A stretch of 64,000 nt of DNA, taken from positions 67,306,370 through 67,370,369 of the forward strand of contig CM055096.1 in assembly GCA_029204225.1 (NCBI GenBank), in the 5' to 3' direction. Below, piece by piece: positions 48,696 through 60,790 of this stretch. The notes under the pieces were generated by a model that saw nothing but the letters and a program-made list of their open reading frames with translations, searched no databases and was not told the origin of the DNA. Both the position numbers and the translations under genes were made by a program. The stretch comes from Diphasiastrum complanatum (lineage: Eukaryota > Streptophyta > Lycopodiopsida > Lycopodiales > Lycopodiaceae). Numbering within the stretch: the first letter of the stretch is position 1; every line of letters starts with the position of its first letter.

Positions 48696-49174
48696 ATTGG
48701 AAGTTAGAAATCAAAATTAATCTGATATACATTTTATGTAAGCTCTAAATGTAATATTGTAATTAGTGTATAGTTAATTAGATTTGTTGTATTCAGTTGT
48801 GTTCAGGACGTGACCCGTTAGGATATATTGATCGGGCACTGATTCCGTAGCCGACTACTTGGGTTAGCCGAGTAGCCACATGTAGGAAAAGTTAGCCTGT
48901 ACAGAGTTATATACAGTGTATGCTATACTTGGGGGCATGTCCCAAGTTTTTCGGTCGAATTTGGCCATACTGGGCCCAACCTTAGTTTTGGCAGGTGGTA
49001 GGCCAATTTTAGGACACCTGTCTTTTTCATGCAGGTTGTATTTCCTATATGTACAGTGTTCTTTGTAATATACACAACTTTTGATGTGCCATCTTTGAGA
49101 GCTTGTGAGGAGTGGCTATGGTGATTGTGTGATGTGATTTACATACTGCACTAGATTTTATCAGAATTTCAACT
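48696..49174 (+). repeat. copia LTR of a different family
   Basis: Starts near TATTGGAAGTTAGAAAT, close to the usual TGTTGGAA, and ends AATTTCAAC next to a PBS-like site. Contains GTTATATACAGTG as a possible TATA region and GTAATATACACAA near the end. Confidence 0.6.
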
Positions 49175-49186
49175 TGGTATCAAAGC
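49175..49186 (+). other. variant copia primer-binding site
   Basis: TGGTATCAAAGC differs by one base from TGGTATCAGAGC and directly follows the LTR. Confidence 0.7.
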
Positions 49187-50185
49187 GTCAAGGTGATGCA
49201 AGAATGCACGATTCGGTGAAGCTATGGGATAGCGTCTTTCACCAGGAGAAATAGTGCTCTGAGCGTCTCAGGAGAGAGGACTCCATATGGGGTATCAGCA
49301 GTCTGGATGGCAGGAGACAGTAAAGTTCCTTCGATCGGAGCTTCGGGGAAGATCCGAACGATCGTCGTAGGTGGATTCCGGAGAGGATTCACTGAAAAAC
49401 TTGTAGTTTCGGTGATTTTAGAAAAATCATCGGTGTTGGCTACGTTATTCACTATGTGGACAGCCATTTGGTGCAACAGGACTTGCATAAGAATGCAAAG
49501 AGCAGTGATGGAGAGCCATGGCAATTTACAAGAGCAAATTGGGTTGAAAACGGAGGAAATTTGAGAAATATCCAGTTTTGTGGGGTGTTGACGGATTTCT
49601 GGGAAATCAGACTGTTTGGAGTCAATACCGCACCAATTTCAGAGCTGTAAATTGCATCAAATGCCTTGAGGTAGGGCGACCTCTGTGAGGCAGGTAGCTG
49701 CAAGAAAAATCTCAGCAGAAGTCTGAGAAATGCCCAAGAAATCTTTCTCTTTCACAAGGCAAGGGTTTTATGAGAAAAACGAGTGGATCTCTCTCTGGAG
49801 GCAAGCTTTTTTGAAGCTGTAAACTTGTACACGAGGGCGCCCTAGTGAGGGGATTCAGTAGCCAGGAGGCCGTGAGTAGCCGTGGCCAGGAGAGAGCACG
49901 ATGGATCAATTCTTTGCGGTAGTTGAAACCCTTCTGCCATAGGTATGGAGAAAAGCATGAAGAGAGAGGAGGATGGGAGCTCGCAGGAGCTCGTGCGCGG
50001 CCAACGAGGAGGTGCATGTAGTGTAAGGAAGGGTACCAGCGGCTGGACAAGCCCTTTTCAGCGTGCCTAATCATGCGCAGCCGCTAGATTGTGAAGGTTC
50101 AAGATCAACGGTCTCGATGAGAAGATTGTGGGCCTTTAGATTGGAAAGTGTCGTTGAGATAAGATTGAAAATGGACCCTATGAAA
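49187..50185 (+). other. copia leader region, GC-richer, no gag
   Basis: Notably GC-richer than its surroundings. Several short frames are open on both strands but none shows a domain. GGCCGTGAGTAGCCGTGGCC (49868-49887) resembles the inverse of 61507-61530, where another copia leader lies, so this is a conserved leader of one family. Confidence 0.5.
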
Positions 50186-50215
50186 GGGAAAAATCCACAC
50201 ATGTGAATTTTCACA
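50186..50215 (+). repeat. end of a copia LTR, 30 bp
   Basis: TCCACACATGTGAATTTTCACA is nearly the end of the LTR that stops at 47914, so this may be the last part of the partner 3' LTR. Confidence 0.4.
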
Positions 50216-51457
50216 TTTGTAGCATCTATTATAGCATTCATAAGCTAATTATTAGATACCAAAACATGTGTTTCGTGTTCTGGCTATGATAAGAGAGCTA
50301 ATCCGAGAAAAAATAATAAATAATTTTAAAATATTAGCATGACAATGTCAGCCATTTTGTAATCTATAAAGCTCCAATTACATTTTCATAATATATTGCA
50401 ATGTATAGCCAAATTGTTAGATAGGGTTATACTAATCATATTTGTAGTTACACATATTAATCAGAAACAAATTGAATAATTAAATGATAAATCCATTAAA
50501 GAAAAAACTGAGTCATGAGAAAAGTTTTAAAACTTGCTACAAAGTGTTTAAAAGTCAGCGCTGGTTTTTTTTTTTTATGTTTTTATAGATTTAAATTGAA
50601 AAAAGTAGTTTGTTGAAATATTAAATGAATTCCTAGAGTTTTGATATATATTAAGAAATATCAGTAACTAATTACAACTCTAAGGTCTGTGGCTAACTAT
50701 ATGCTTTCAGATTGTTAATACATGCATATAAATTTCGAATTCAAAATACATTTTCATAGCATATTATAATCTATAGGTAAGTGCCTAGATAGGACTATAC
50801 TAATCATATTAGCAATCACATAGATCAATCAAAGACAAATTCGGCAATAATCGATTTATAAGAAAAGACATAGATTCATGATAGAAGTTGAAACTCGATA
50901 CAGATTGGTTGGACATCGACACTGGTCGTCTTTTCATGATATTTTCTTATGGTAAAAAGTCAATTGTTAGAGTTCCTACGTATATTAGTTAACAACACAA
51001 AGTTATTACTTAATAATCTGCAAACGATGCTAGTTGTTAAAATATTCGAATTTGGCTCATATCTTTCACAAAGATCTTCAGAGCTCGCATCGTTTACATT
51101 CTGTTTCCTGTCTGTTACTCATCGCTTTTTGGCATGACTTTCATTTTCATTTGTGCATCATTTTCAATTGATTGCTTGCAATTTACTTGCTTGAATTAGT
51201 TTTATTTGGTTTGATTACTTGCAAAGTATTAGTACACACACACACACACACACAATCACACAATACAAAAAAAATAAATCAAACTCACCAACCTCCAACC
51301 TCGCCAAGTTCCTCCAAGTGTGGTCCAAGCTCACCAAAAAGCACCATCCCTACAAAACCAAAAAGCACCATCATAGTTCAGCTTGAGCTCGAGCTTTCTT
51401 GCCCATAGATTTTGTTTGGTATCAATTTATGAAAGACCCAACCCACCCAAGTTCAAT
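50216..51457. other. AT-rich interval with a diverged tandem duplication
   Basis: 50380-50565 and 50745-50935 share TAGATAGG--TATACTAATCATAT, AGTCATGAGA/GATTCATGATA and a closing GC-CTGG block about 365 bp apart. A (CA)n run lies at 51234-51254. No genes recognised. Confidence 0.4.
51234..51254. repeat. short (CA)n microsatellite
   Basis: Ten to eleven CA units. Confidence 0.9.
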
Positions 51458-51918
51458 TTACAAGCTTTGCATTAAAAAACAACATACTCTTCTTCTTTTG
51501 CTTGCGCTGCCGCTGCTGCTGCTGCTTTGCTGATGAAGCTGCGAGGGGCGCGTTGACGGTGAAGGATAAGTAATAAATGGAGCAATCAGGAGTTGTCGCT
51601 GCTGCATCGGCATGGCGCCTGCTGCAAATGCTGGTAGAGGAAGCCCGGTTGAGTTCACCAATTTCGGACGATCAGGTCCTTGGCTTTCAGTTTTTGGACG
51701 GGGTTCTTCTGCTGCTCTTCTACCACTTTTGAACCTTCTGTGGCTGATGGAAGATTTTTGTGGCACCTGAAATGCGGCAAAATTCGACCCAATCTAGTGT
51801 TTGTCTCCTTTGCGCGAAGGGGACAGCCAAACATTAGGCCTGCCAGGCTACAGCCCATGATGTCCGAGCGTGATAGGTTTAACTGCTGCCATTGCCTTCT
51901 CTTGCCCTTCCTGTGCAA
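51458..51918 (-). pseudogene. coding-like patch, family unknown
   Basis: Two overlapping minus frames; the likelier (51766-51458) reads SSISHRRFKSGRRAAEEPRP, then LPLPAFAAGAMPMQQRQLLI and a Ser-rich segment ending SASKRRR, a disordered-protein composition. GC content is above that of the neighbours. No motif; could be an N-terminal exon of a host gene remnant. Confidence 0.25.
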
Positions 51919-52020
51919 TTATTTTCCCTCTTTCATCTCACCTCCTGTGTTGATTTGTTTCCCATTAGTGAGACTAATAGGGGCAATAGTTATGAGATTT
52001 TGCAATTGTGGTAGAATTTA

Positions 52021-52378
52021 GTGATTTGTTCGGATTATATTAGGGAGGAGCAAGCAAAAGCACGCCTCCTGCTTCGTTCCAACCACACTCTTACCCCAGA
52101 GGCAGCCGTGGGAAGTGCAAACCAGCCTCGGACTGGATGTAAACTAAAGCACCTTTTACAGGAATCCCAGGTGGAATCAAATGTGGAAACAAAGAAAAAG
52201 AAAGAAAAGGCGTAATTCAGATGAAAAGAGGCACGACAATGCAGAGGAAGTTACAGAGCCCAGGCAAAGGGAGCGAACTCCAGATGGAATTGCCGACTTC
52301 GAAGCCTCAGATGGTCTTGCTGATGAAAAGGATTGGAGCTTGGCCGAGCTCATCCTTGGCAATTGTCCAGATATGTGA
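52021..52378 (+). pseudogene. coding-like patch, family unknown
   Basis: Frame 52021-52215 reads REEQAKARLLLRSNHTLTPE and LKHLLQESQVESNVETKKKK; overlapping frame 52181-52378 reads RNSDEKRHDNAEEVTEPRQR then DWSLAELILGNCPDM to a stop. The frames may join by a frameshift. Charged and low in stops, but unrecognised. Confidence 0.25.
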
Positions 52379-53139
52379 CCTTGGGGTTTTGCAACTTCTG
52401 ACACCCTAATCTGAAAAATGTGTCTCTACAGACTCCTTTTGTATCCTATTGTGAACATTATTGTCAAACACCTTTGCATCAAACTCCAAACTTGCATACA
52501 CATTTGGAAACTTGTTACCAATTTAAATATTCATGGTGAATCATTATTTATAATTTTATCGTACACTATGATGTTGAAAATCTGAAATTTGATGCGTATG
52601 TGAAGTTAGGTGCGTATGTGAAGTTAGGCTGTCCTAAATCCGTTCTAGATATTACCTTGTTAATCCAGGGTATTTTTAGGGTATTTTAACCCATGAAAGC
52701 ACTTTTTGGCTTTCTTTCAAGCTTGCAAGATGCGCTTGCAAAGTTTGAAGGTTGCAGATAATTGCTGGCAGTTATGGTGGACGAAGGGTTGTGGGAATGG
52801 ATGTGAACTCTAATAAAAAGCATGCTTGCAGAATCAGAAACGGCAGGAAAGGGAACAAAAAGGTGATTTGCACAGATTTGAGCCCTTACAACGAGAAAAG
52901 AAAAGAAACAGACTAGTAAAAACCTTGGTGTGAAGAAGGGGAAAGCAAAATAACAGTTCAGAAAAGTCTTGCTATTGCATCTGGTATTACAGGTCAAGAG
53001 CTGATTAAATTTGTTTCATTGTTAGCATGCTAGGTTCACATATTGATCATTTTGGACAAAAGACACCAAATATTTTTCTTTTGCTCCCTGATTGTGTTTT
53101 GTGTGTTTTTGTTTGTAAATTTCTGGTAAAATAGCTTTG

Positions 53140-56100
53140 CGGTATGTCTTTTTGACAAGGACAAGGACGCAGAGAGGCTGCCTTCTCTGATATGGCCACT
53201 TCCGGTTCTGCAAAAGACAACGAATCATCTACTGAGACTTCTTGGAATGTGCTATGATGAGGAGTTATTAGGCTTGTATAATATCTTGTCAGATCCAATG
53301 AGGGCTATTCGCATGGATCTCAAGATGCAACATATATCTACTCTCGGGGCCATTTTAGTCGATGAGCATATGGTCAGTTACCTATCAATATCATAGTTTC
53401 CTTACCTGTCAATCCAGTTTGATGTATAAGGTGCACTTGTTCTGCTGGGTACAAGATATGTAAGATGCCATGCGAGTTATATCACAAACCACAATTAGCT
53501 CTCCATTCTGAACATGCATAGAAAACACTAAGGAAATGTGATATGGATTCTTTACTTTTTTTATTGTGTCTATATTCTGTTCTAGGGTTACCTGTTGTCG
53601 TCATCTGTAACCACTTAAACTGAATCTGTGAATTTTGATAAGTTCCAATCTCACAAAGAAGTACCTTGTTGTAGGGATGAGGATGCCAAGCTGATAATCT
53701 GAGTATGGAGATGATTACTATTGTGTTGAGACTGTGCTTCCAGCTACCAAGTATCAGAATGAAATTGAACTTACACCAACATTTCTTTCTGACTTGAGTT
53801 GGTTTCTATATGTGATATCCTACATAGATTTGGTTTCATGTACTTGCAATGCACGAGCTCTGTGAATATACCAATGAAGGAGGTCCTAGTGAATGGTTTG
53901 ATGGGCATTTGAACATAGAGCAGATGAATTAGACAACGGTTGACCATTTTCAAATGTACAATGAACATACTAGGCGAGAAACTCCAGTTCGTCTCGAGGC
54001 AGAGTTTGCAGGTTATTTTTCTTTAATTAAGATGGACAAACATCCTGATCATTTTGTGAGTAACTTTTGGGTTCCAACCTCAAGTTCGGGGAACTACATC
54101 ATGCTGCAAGTATACTTATGTATATATTATTGATTGGACTATGTAGAACCAGCAGAACCGTCGATGGACCTGGGATGAATCTGGCAATGAGAAATAGTTC
54201 TGAAATCCTATTTATCGAGATGGAGCGAGGTAGCATTCATCAAAAAATTCTTTGAATTGAATCTGTGACGATAACTTGCTGTTTGGTTGCATTTTGATTA
54301 AGGCTTACTAAAATTTCTGTACACCTGCTAAAATTGAATTTAGTTGCTAAAGAGCTTGGAAACGCTATGCCATTGAGCTTACCTTTGAAGGTTGATTTTT
54401 ATTATGATTATGGGTCTTGCAGAACAGGAAATTACACTGCCTTCTGTCAGCTAGCCAGAAAGGCAGCATACTTGCAAGCTTGCCTTATCCATGCTCGCTT
54501 GTCAAAGGTACTTGACTTTTGAAATTTGGGAAGTATGGAAATGTATACTGTAGTATTATATATATGTTATGGCTATATATTCTTGCCTGCAGGTTGGTTA
54601 GTTCTGGACTGTTTCTGTAACCATATTCATACCTGCATTTTCTCAATGCAGCTTCATACACATGCATGAGCTTCTGTTCACAGTAGGTTACAGAAGAACC
54701 AAGGAATTCCAACTATACAAATTGCAGACTGCTTTGGAATGGAGGTATCTATGGTGCTTTTTGTTTTTTTGCAGTTAGTTTAAACAGAAACTATTGAAGT
54801 AAAACTGTTTGGCATGCATTTCACTGTCATCACTCCCTAAGATCTCAATGGTTGGCATGATAGGGAAAGGATATCGAAGAGCTTCTTGATCGTCACGGCT
54901 TTTGACAATTTGAAGAACCTTATATGGTGAAGGAGGGCCCTTTTCTTAATAGTCACAGAAATGATCCAACACGAATATCTTCATTGGTTATCTCAAAATG
55001 TTCAACGATGGTTGTTAATGATGTCAAATTCCAAGGCCATGTCACAGAGATCAAGAGCCTTTCAAATGATAGAGCTTCAGAAAATGCAAGAGAGAGGCTT
55101 GGTAGTGCTGCAAGATCATGGAGGGATATTCAGGGTGGTGGTTTTGTAATACCTGAAGAGGACATGCCTGACTATGAAGAGGAAGAAGAACAGAGTGAGG
55201 AGCCAGTATCTGATAAAGATTCTGAGATGCAGGTTGATGACACAATGTACACAGAGCTTAACTATGCTGAGGATGAAGATCGACCAGCTAACATATTTTT
55301 GAATCAAGAAATGGGAAGTTATCTTGAAATTGAGAAAGTCATGAGAGCAGTGTCATGAGCTCGAAGCGAGCACCAGAATGAGCCACACATTAAGAAAGTG
55401 CAACATGGAGTTGCAATTTGAGCCCGAGGCACAAGAGACACATAAACACTTAAAAGTGGGAAATTATTGACAACGCAAAAAAATTTAAAGGCTCACAAAA
55501 TACTGCAGGAATGTCAAGATGTAATCAATGTTGCTACTATTTGTGCAAAGATGGAAGGTACTAATACTATAGCGCATTTGCAGGAAGATGAGAATGTGCA
55601 AACTCTCCACACTGCTAAGGCAATGGATGGGAGAATACGGTTTTGGCTTTAAGTATTGTGTGTTGCCATAAGTTTTAGCTGATGTAATGATTGGCATTTA
55701 TTGTATGCTTAGAAGCTGGGTAGTGGCAACTTATTATTCTACAGGGGGTGGAGGCTAAGAGCGTCTGATAATATATAGGAGTGGGTCCTTCTCTAAGAGA
55801 ATTCATAGGTTATAAGTAGATCTTATTGCATGTTTTTTTTTGTCTCTTGGATATCACTTGATAGATTCTTTGCAGCCCTTTTGTTGTTTTCGTTTTTAGT
55901 TGTGTGATTTCAGTGTATTGACAATGAAAAGAATACAAATGCTGCAGCCAGGGGTACAGTTACGGATTCAGACTTTTATTTGAACGAGATCATTGAAAAG
56001 ATAAATATCAAATTAATAAAATCTGGACAGCTGTATGTGCCTTTCCTGGTGGCACAAACATTAAACGGCAAGAATCCTCAGGCTAGGTGGTTGAAAGTTG

Positions 56101-57060
56101 GCAGTTTGTTCAAGATCACATGATAACTATTCGAGCCCTGAGATCAAAGACTATCTTAAGAAATTGGTTGGTGAATGGTTGAAATTTAAGCTTTTCAATG
56201 GCAGACAGGTACAGGGGAATATGCAAAAGTCCTGTCATCATCGGTCAGAAATTGCTGTAACAAATAATGTGATAAGAGTGTCAGTTTGGATCTGAAAGTG
56301 GTGAAAAGCTGTTTCTGTGGTGCATTGCTCAAGAGCTTGGATTCATCAATAAGAGGCCAAAAGATGAAGCGGGTATGGATGGTGCAAGTGGTCTACTGTT
56401 TCTGCCACTCAATAGTTTACCCATTGATGAGGATTGCACAAGATTGCATGCTATGGTTGAAAGCATCCCATCTGGCAGCCGCCTTCCCCTTCTTATATAA
56501 ACTCACGACTTGAGCATCTGTTTGAGAGGAATGGTTTGCTCCTGAGCACATATTCAAGCCAACCGTAGGATATTTTGCAACAATCTTACAGCTGGACGAA
56601 TTGGATAAAGTGAAGGTCAGCTACTAGTCAATTCTGCCCGTAATGAACCACGAGGAGTTATCAACTGAAAACAATCCAAGTTTGTTACGTAACAGGGATT
56701 TCCATGTCTCGAATCTTCCAAAGCATGCAGATAATATGGACCAAGTTTCCATGAATTTGGGCAATCCTGTAAAGCAGTTGCTAGCTAGCAAGGCACCTGC
56801 AGCACCATATGTGCATCATGTGAATGTTCAGGATCTTGTCTTGGAACACTTAGTTCCACATTTGAGATTGCTACTGACTATGCATCCATCCAATGTCACA
56901 CCTGAGAGCTGCATAGGCAATTTTCAACCCGTCGTTACAGAATGAAATAAAGGAGATCAAACTATCTGCCGCTACAACTATTCCTCACTGGCCTCCACCT
57001 GAACTTGGAGATGTCTCTGAGGGGGCTGAAAGAGATTTGTTACATGCCCATTTGCCTTCT
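53140..57060 (+). pseudogene. SAC3B-like (SAC3/GANP family) pseudogene, copy 1
   Basis: Recognisable SAC3 family blocks in order: PLPVLQKTTNHLLRLL and SDPMRAIRMDLKMQHI (exon to 53372, GT donor); AMHELCEYTNEGGPSEWFDG and HLNIEQMN, stop, then FQMYNEHTRR and GYFSLIKMDKHPD (to about 54056); SCRTGNYTAFCQLARKAAYL and QACLIHARLSK (to 54507, GT); RLQKNQGIPTIQIADCFGME (54652-54744); DIEELLDRHGF and EEPYMVKEGPFLNS (from 54865), then RSWRDIQGGGFVIPEEDMPD. Later DYLKKLVGEWLKFKLFNGRQ, VQDLVLEHLVPHL, SNVTPESCIG and IPHWPPPELGD. SAC3B is the scaffold of TREX-2 at nuclear pores. In-frame stops at 53930, 54667 and 54903 plus later frameshifts make it a pseudogene; retained introns show it arose by DNA duplication, not retroposition. 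Confidence 0.8.
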
Positions 57061-57269
57061 GCTGGCTGAAATGAGCCTGCTACATTGCACCTGAAATGTT
57101 CCTGCTTTTTCCAAACCTTACTCTTGGGCATTGTTCCAAGTTTGAAACTACTAATTTCCTACCATTGATAAATAAGGCACCGTCAAAATGTGGAATCATT
57201 GATGAAATCCAAAATCAAAAGGTCATAATCTATATACATTGCCACAGTGCATGGGTTAATTAGGAGAAA

Positions 57270-57476
57270 TTGGGGAAGGAAGCTGGTCAGCAGGTAAAAT
57301 GGATTTTTGAGAAGTCTAGTATACTAAATTGTACTGATACCGGCTGTGAGGTAATTCCAAAGTGGGCCTACTTGTTCGAGATCACATATCAGACCAGATT
57401 GTTGCACTTAAATGGTGAGCATGCTCCAGATGTATATGTGCTTCATAAGAGCAAGCATGGCTCAAAAGCAAGATGA
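57270..57476 (+). pseudogene. possible last SAC3B-like exon
   Basis: A 68-codon frame with VKWIFEKSSI, VIPKWAYLFEITYQTRLLHL and HAPDVYVLHKSKHG. Its place after the WPPPEL block and its helical, Trp-containing composition suit a SAC3B C-terminus, but I cannot confirm it. Confidence 0.4.
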
Positions 57477-57479
57477 ATT

Positions 57480-59189
57480 TGAAAAAAGCCTTGGCTTCCC
57501 TGTTTTATTTTCCGTATGATCAAGGAAAATAAGCAAACCATTGCTGTATATGAAGAATTTTTCATGTCTGATTTTTATCATGAAAACATACTTGATGAGG
57601 CTATAGAATGTTTTTCCAACAACTAAAGTCGAAAATGATTTGTTACCGGTTTATGAATATATTTTAAGTTTTAACTATTGATGCAAACTTACAAAAGTGT
57701 TTGCTGTTGATTTATACTTTGTTATTTGAAATTCTAGGGTAACATTCAGCAACTTTTAGAGGGATGTGATTGATACAAGTTTCCTCCTATATACTCGAAA
57801 CTTAACACTATCCATTTAGTTAGCCACAAAACCAACCCAATCATTGTACATGTTGGATACCAAAACTTGAGCTCTTTAATGTTCAATGTTGGGAGTTGAC
57901 AATGGACGGAAAAGTACATTCTTGAGGGTAATCATTCTTAGTCTCTATAAAGGTTTTTGTAGATGATAGAATTTTACTTTTGGATTGACGCCCAGAACAA
58001 ATACCATAACGTTGAAACTTAAATTGGGTTGAAAAGGGACAACAGAATTTTTAGCAAAATCTATAGGAAACTCATAATAAAACCATTATGTGATGTGACT
58101 CTATGTTTTATTGAAATTATAAAATTATGAATCGATTTTACATTTCAACTTTTTGAAAGTGGTTGTAAAAGTATCATTTTTTTCAATCTAGGCCCAAAAG
58201 GTGTGTTATATTTCACTTTAAAATTCTTGCTTCATTCAATTCTGACATTTTTTTTTATTGCTTCATGTTTTCTTGCGACTCCACATTCTTCTGTTGTTAT
58301 TCTTGTATAGGGTTGCTCTTGTTATCATGGAGATTGCTAGAGAAGATATTCAGAAGCTACTGCTTGTCACTCCTATTGAGAACCAAGCCAATTGAATTTT
58401 CTTTAGGTTCATAGTGATATTATTGATACTTTGGCAAAGATAGGTGCACACACAAGGAAATGATCATTTGCTATGGATTATAGATTGACTATACTTTATC
58501 CATATAGACTTGAGAGTTACAAATTATGATGGTACCACAGTAGTTCTTTTCAGGTCTAGAATAAAAAATTCATGAGACTTTTTTCATCATTGAGTGAAGC
58601 CTTTCAATTTTTTTTTCTCAATAATTTATATATCCTAGTCTTTATGCTCTACCCTTGGGAAGGGATTCTCAAAACCAATAAATACATATAGATACTATTG
58701 TATTTAAAAAATCTCCAAATGTTGTGAGAAGGAATGAAGTAGATGATTTATTTGGAAGGGCTCTTTTAACATGTAAAATAACGGGTGCATTCATACAATG
58801 GACTTTCCCAAGATTGGATTATGCATTTTATGGAAATTAGCGTATTTCAAGTATGTCACATACTGCTCATTTGACAACAATAATTGAATTTACTCATGTT
58901 GTAAAGTCGGGTACACCGAGGTTCTTCACCTACTATTTTTCCTTATTTTGACGTTTTCTTATAGAGTTGGCCTGGCTTAACAATTGCATGTACAAAGAAA
59001 TTACATTTTAAAAACTAGACGAGCTAACCTTTAGATAAGTTTCAAACACCTAATTGGATTTGAAATGACTATGATTAGTTACTACTCATCTTCTAAAGGC
59101 TTCAATAATTTTCCACTATAAAAGCTCCATAATTGATGTCTTTGTTTACTCCAAAATGGTTCTTTCATAGCCTTTTTAACAAATCATAA
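57480..59189. other. AT-rich interval between SAC3B-like copy 1 and copia fragments
   Basis: No coding motif or repeat that I can name on either strand. Confidence 0.4.
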
Positions 59190-59289
59190 AACAGAATCAT
59201 GAATGGACACAGATATTCAATGACAAAATAATGTTTTTGTGTATAGGCTATTCATGATGAATAATTGAAAAAACTATGTAGAGAGTGAA

Positions 59290-59760
59290 GGACCCAATAC
59301 ATCCCCACATTGTTCCTACCTTGTAACTTGCATAAGATTCATATATAGGTTCAATGGATAACATACAAACATCATTCACAACTCCAAAGCATTGTCGCAG
59401 TGTATGGGAGTTGCTTTGCCTTGCTATTCCTTGCAATCAACAAGGAGTCTATGAAGCCACGTGCATTCACTAGCTGCATTTGCCACTGCTCTATATTCTG
59501 CTGCCATGGATGAGAGTGAAACAGTGGGTTATTTCTTATCCACCCACGAAAGAGAGTGCAATAATGGGTTATTTATTATCCACCCATGAGATAGTTGTTG
59601 AGCCAAGTGTAACAACCAATAACGTACTAGGATGCATCTTTCTTAGCCACCCACCGAAGAGAGTGCAACAATGGGTTATTTATTATCCACCCATGAGATA
59701 GTTGTTGAGCCAAGTGTAAAACCAATAACTTACTAGGATGCATCTTTCTTTTGAGACGCT
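59290..59760 (-). pseudogene. copia RNase H fragment with internal tandem duplication
   Basis: The minus strand reads LGSTTISWVDNK and PIIALS (RNase H strand), then MAAEYRAVANAASECTWLHR and PIHCDN. The SWVDNK-PIIALS stretch is duplicated, giving repeated YHPPMR-like frames on the other strand. No RT upstream. Confidence 0.7.
59541..59752. repeat. 107-bp tandem duplication in RNase H
   Basis: 59541-59647 and 59648-59752 share GAGAGTGCAA-AATGGGTTAT, ATCCACCCATGAGATAGTTG, TTGAGCCAAGTGTAA and TACTAGGATGCATCTTTCTT. A shorter third piece (GGGTTATTTCTTATCCACCCA) starts at 59525. Confidence 0.85.
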
Positions 59761-59859
59761 TCCTCGTAAGTTCTTAGTTTCTAAAGTCATGAGGGCAAAG
59801 TTGACTCTTGGATTGGTACTTGCAATCTTTCTTTTTCATAGAATCTTTTTTTCCCTTCC

Positions 59860-60560
59860 TCACTTGACTATGCATGATCGGATCCATCCATCTCTCCAAA
59901 GGTACGCAAGTCGGTTGAGGTTTACTTCTTCATGGATCTTTTTCTTTTCTTTTTTCATTTGTGAATGATTGTCATCTTCTTCAGGCAAGCCCTTGTCAAA
60001 ATCCAACACCTGCGGTTGATTTTGGCTTCGGATTTTACACCTTTTGTGAAGCAACATGCTCATAAAAATCACATCCTTGCTCACAATGATCTTCTTGGTT
60101 TGCAGATTGTAAGCTTTCTCCTTGGTAGCATATCCAACAGATAACGCATTTTGTCCACTTCGAATCATATGTATGTCTTTTCTAATCAAGTACATGTGTG
60201 TACTTCATGCATCCAAAGATCGTCAAATGTGACATGCAGGTTGATGCCTATACACATCTCTTCATATGTCTTTTTATCCAAAGCTTTGGTAGGAGATGTG
60301 TTCTGTAAGTACGTTGATGTGTTTACAGCTTTGGCCCAATATGAGTTAGTCAAACCCTTGGCTTTCATCATACTCGTGGCACATTCCACTAAGTTCATGT
60401 TCTTTTTTCAACCACTCCATTCTATTGTGGCGTGTATGTGGTGGTAAGTTACCTTCTGATGCCATGTTCTTTGCAAAAGTTCTCAAAAGCGACTAAACTA
60501 TACTCACCACCTTTGTCGCTTCTAAGACCTTAATCCTTTTGCTCGACTCTCAACAAGTCT
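59860..60560 (-). pseudogene. copia integrase fragment
   Basis: LVECATSMMKAKGLTNSYWA and AVNTSTYLQNTSPTKALDKK (60398-60186) are integrase C-terminal core motifs, preceded by a frame with NGVVEK, the third catalytic Glu region. The next frame has GYATKEKAYNLQTKKIIVSK and DVIFMSMLLH, then LDFDKGLPEEDDN. Confidence 0.75.
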
Positions 60561-60790
60561 CCGCAATTCAATGTCTGCTGATCTACAACTGATTGAAGCT
60601 TGTACAACTTCCCATCTCCTTGTATTCCTCTTGCAATCACCTTGAAATTCTTCTTCACGTCCTTTATAAGGAACTTGTCCTTATAAAACTCTCATTTCAT
60701 GTCATTGTTTGTGATACAACCAACTGAAAGCATATTGTTGCCTAAATTTAAATGAGTAGTGTTAATACACCTTTCTCACCCTGTTCTAAA
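60561..60790 (-). pseudogene. copia GAG_pre-integrase fragment
   Basis: NLGNNMLSVGCITNND, EFYKDKFLIKDVKKNFKVIA and GKLYKLQSVVDQQTLNCGDL follow the LLSVGQI...GKLYKL pattern of copia proteases and pre-integrase. The protease D-S-G is not present. Confidence 0.6.

Noticed and set aside
49222-49564. Two 85-100-codon frames after the variant PBS as a gag gene
   Set aside because: No Gag, zinc-knuckle or protease motif; the region behaves as an untranslated leader.
53140-57476. Functional SAC3B gene
   Set aside because: Stops at 53930, 54667 and 54903 lie inside conserved blocks and cannot be removed by the visible splice sites; later exons are frameshifted.
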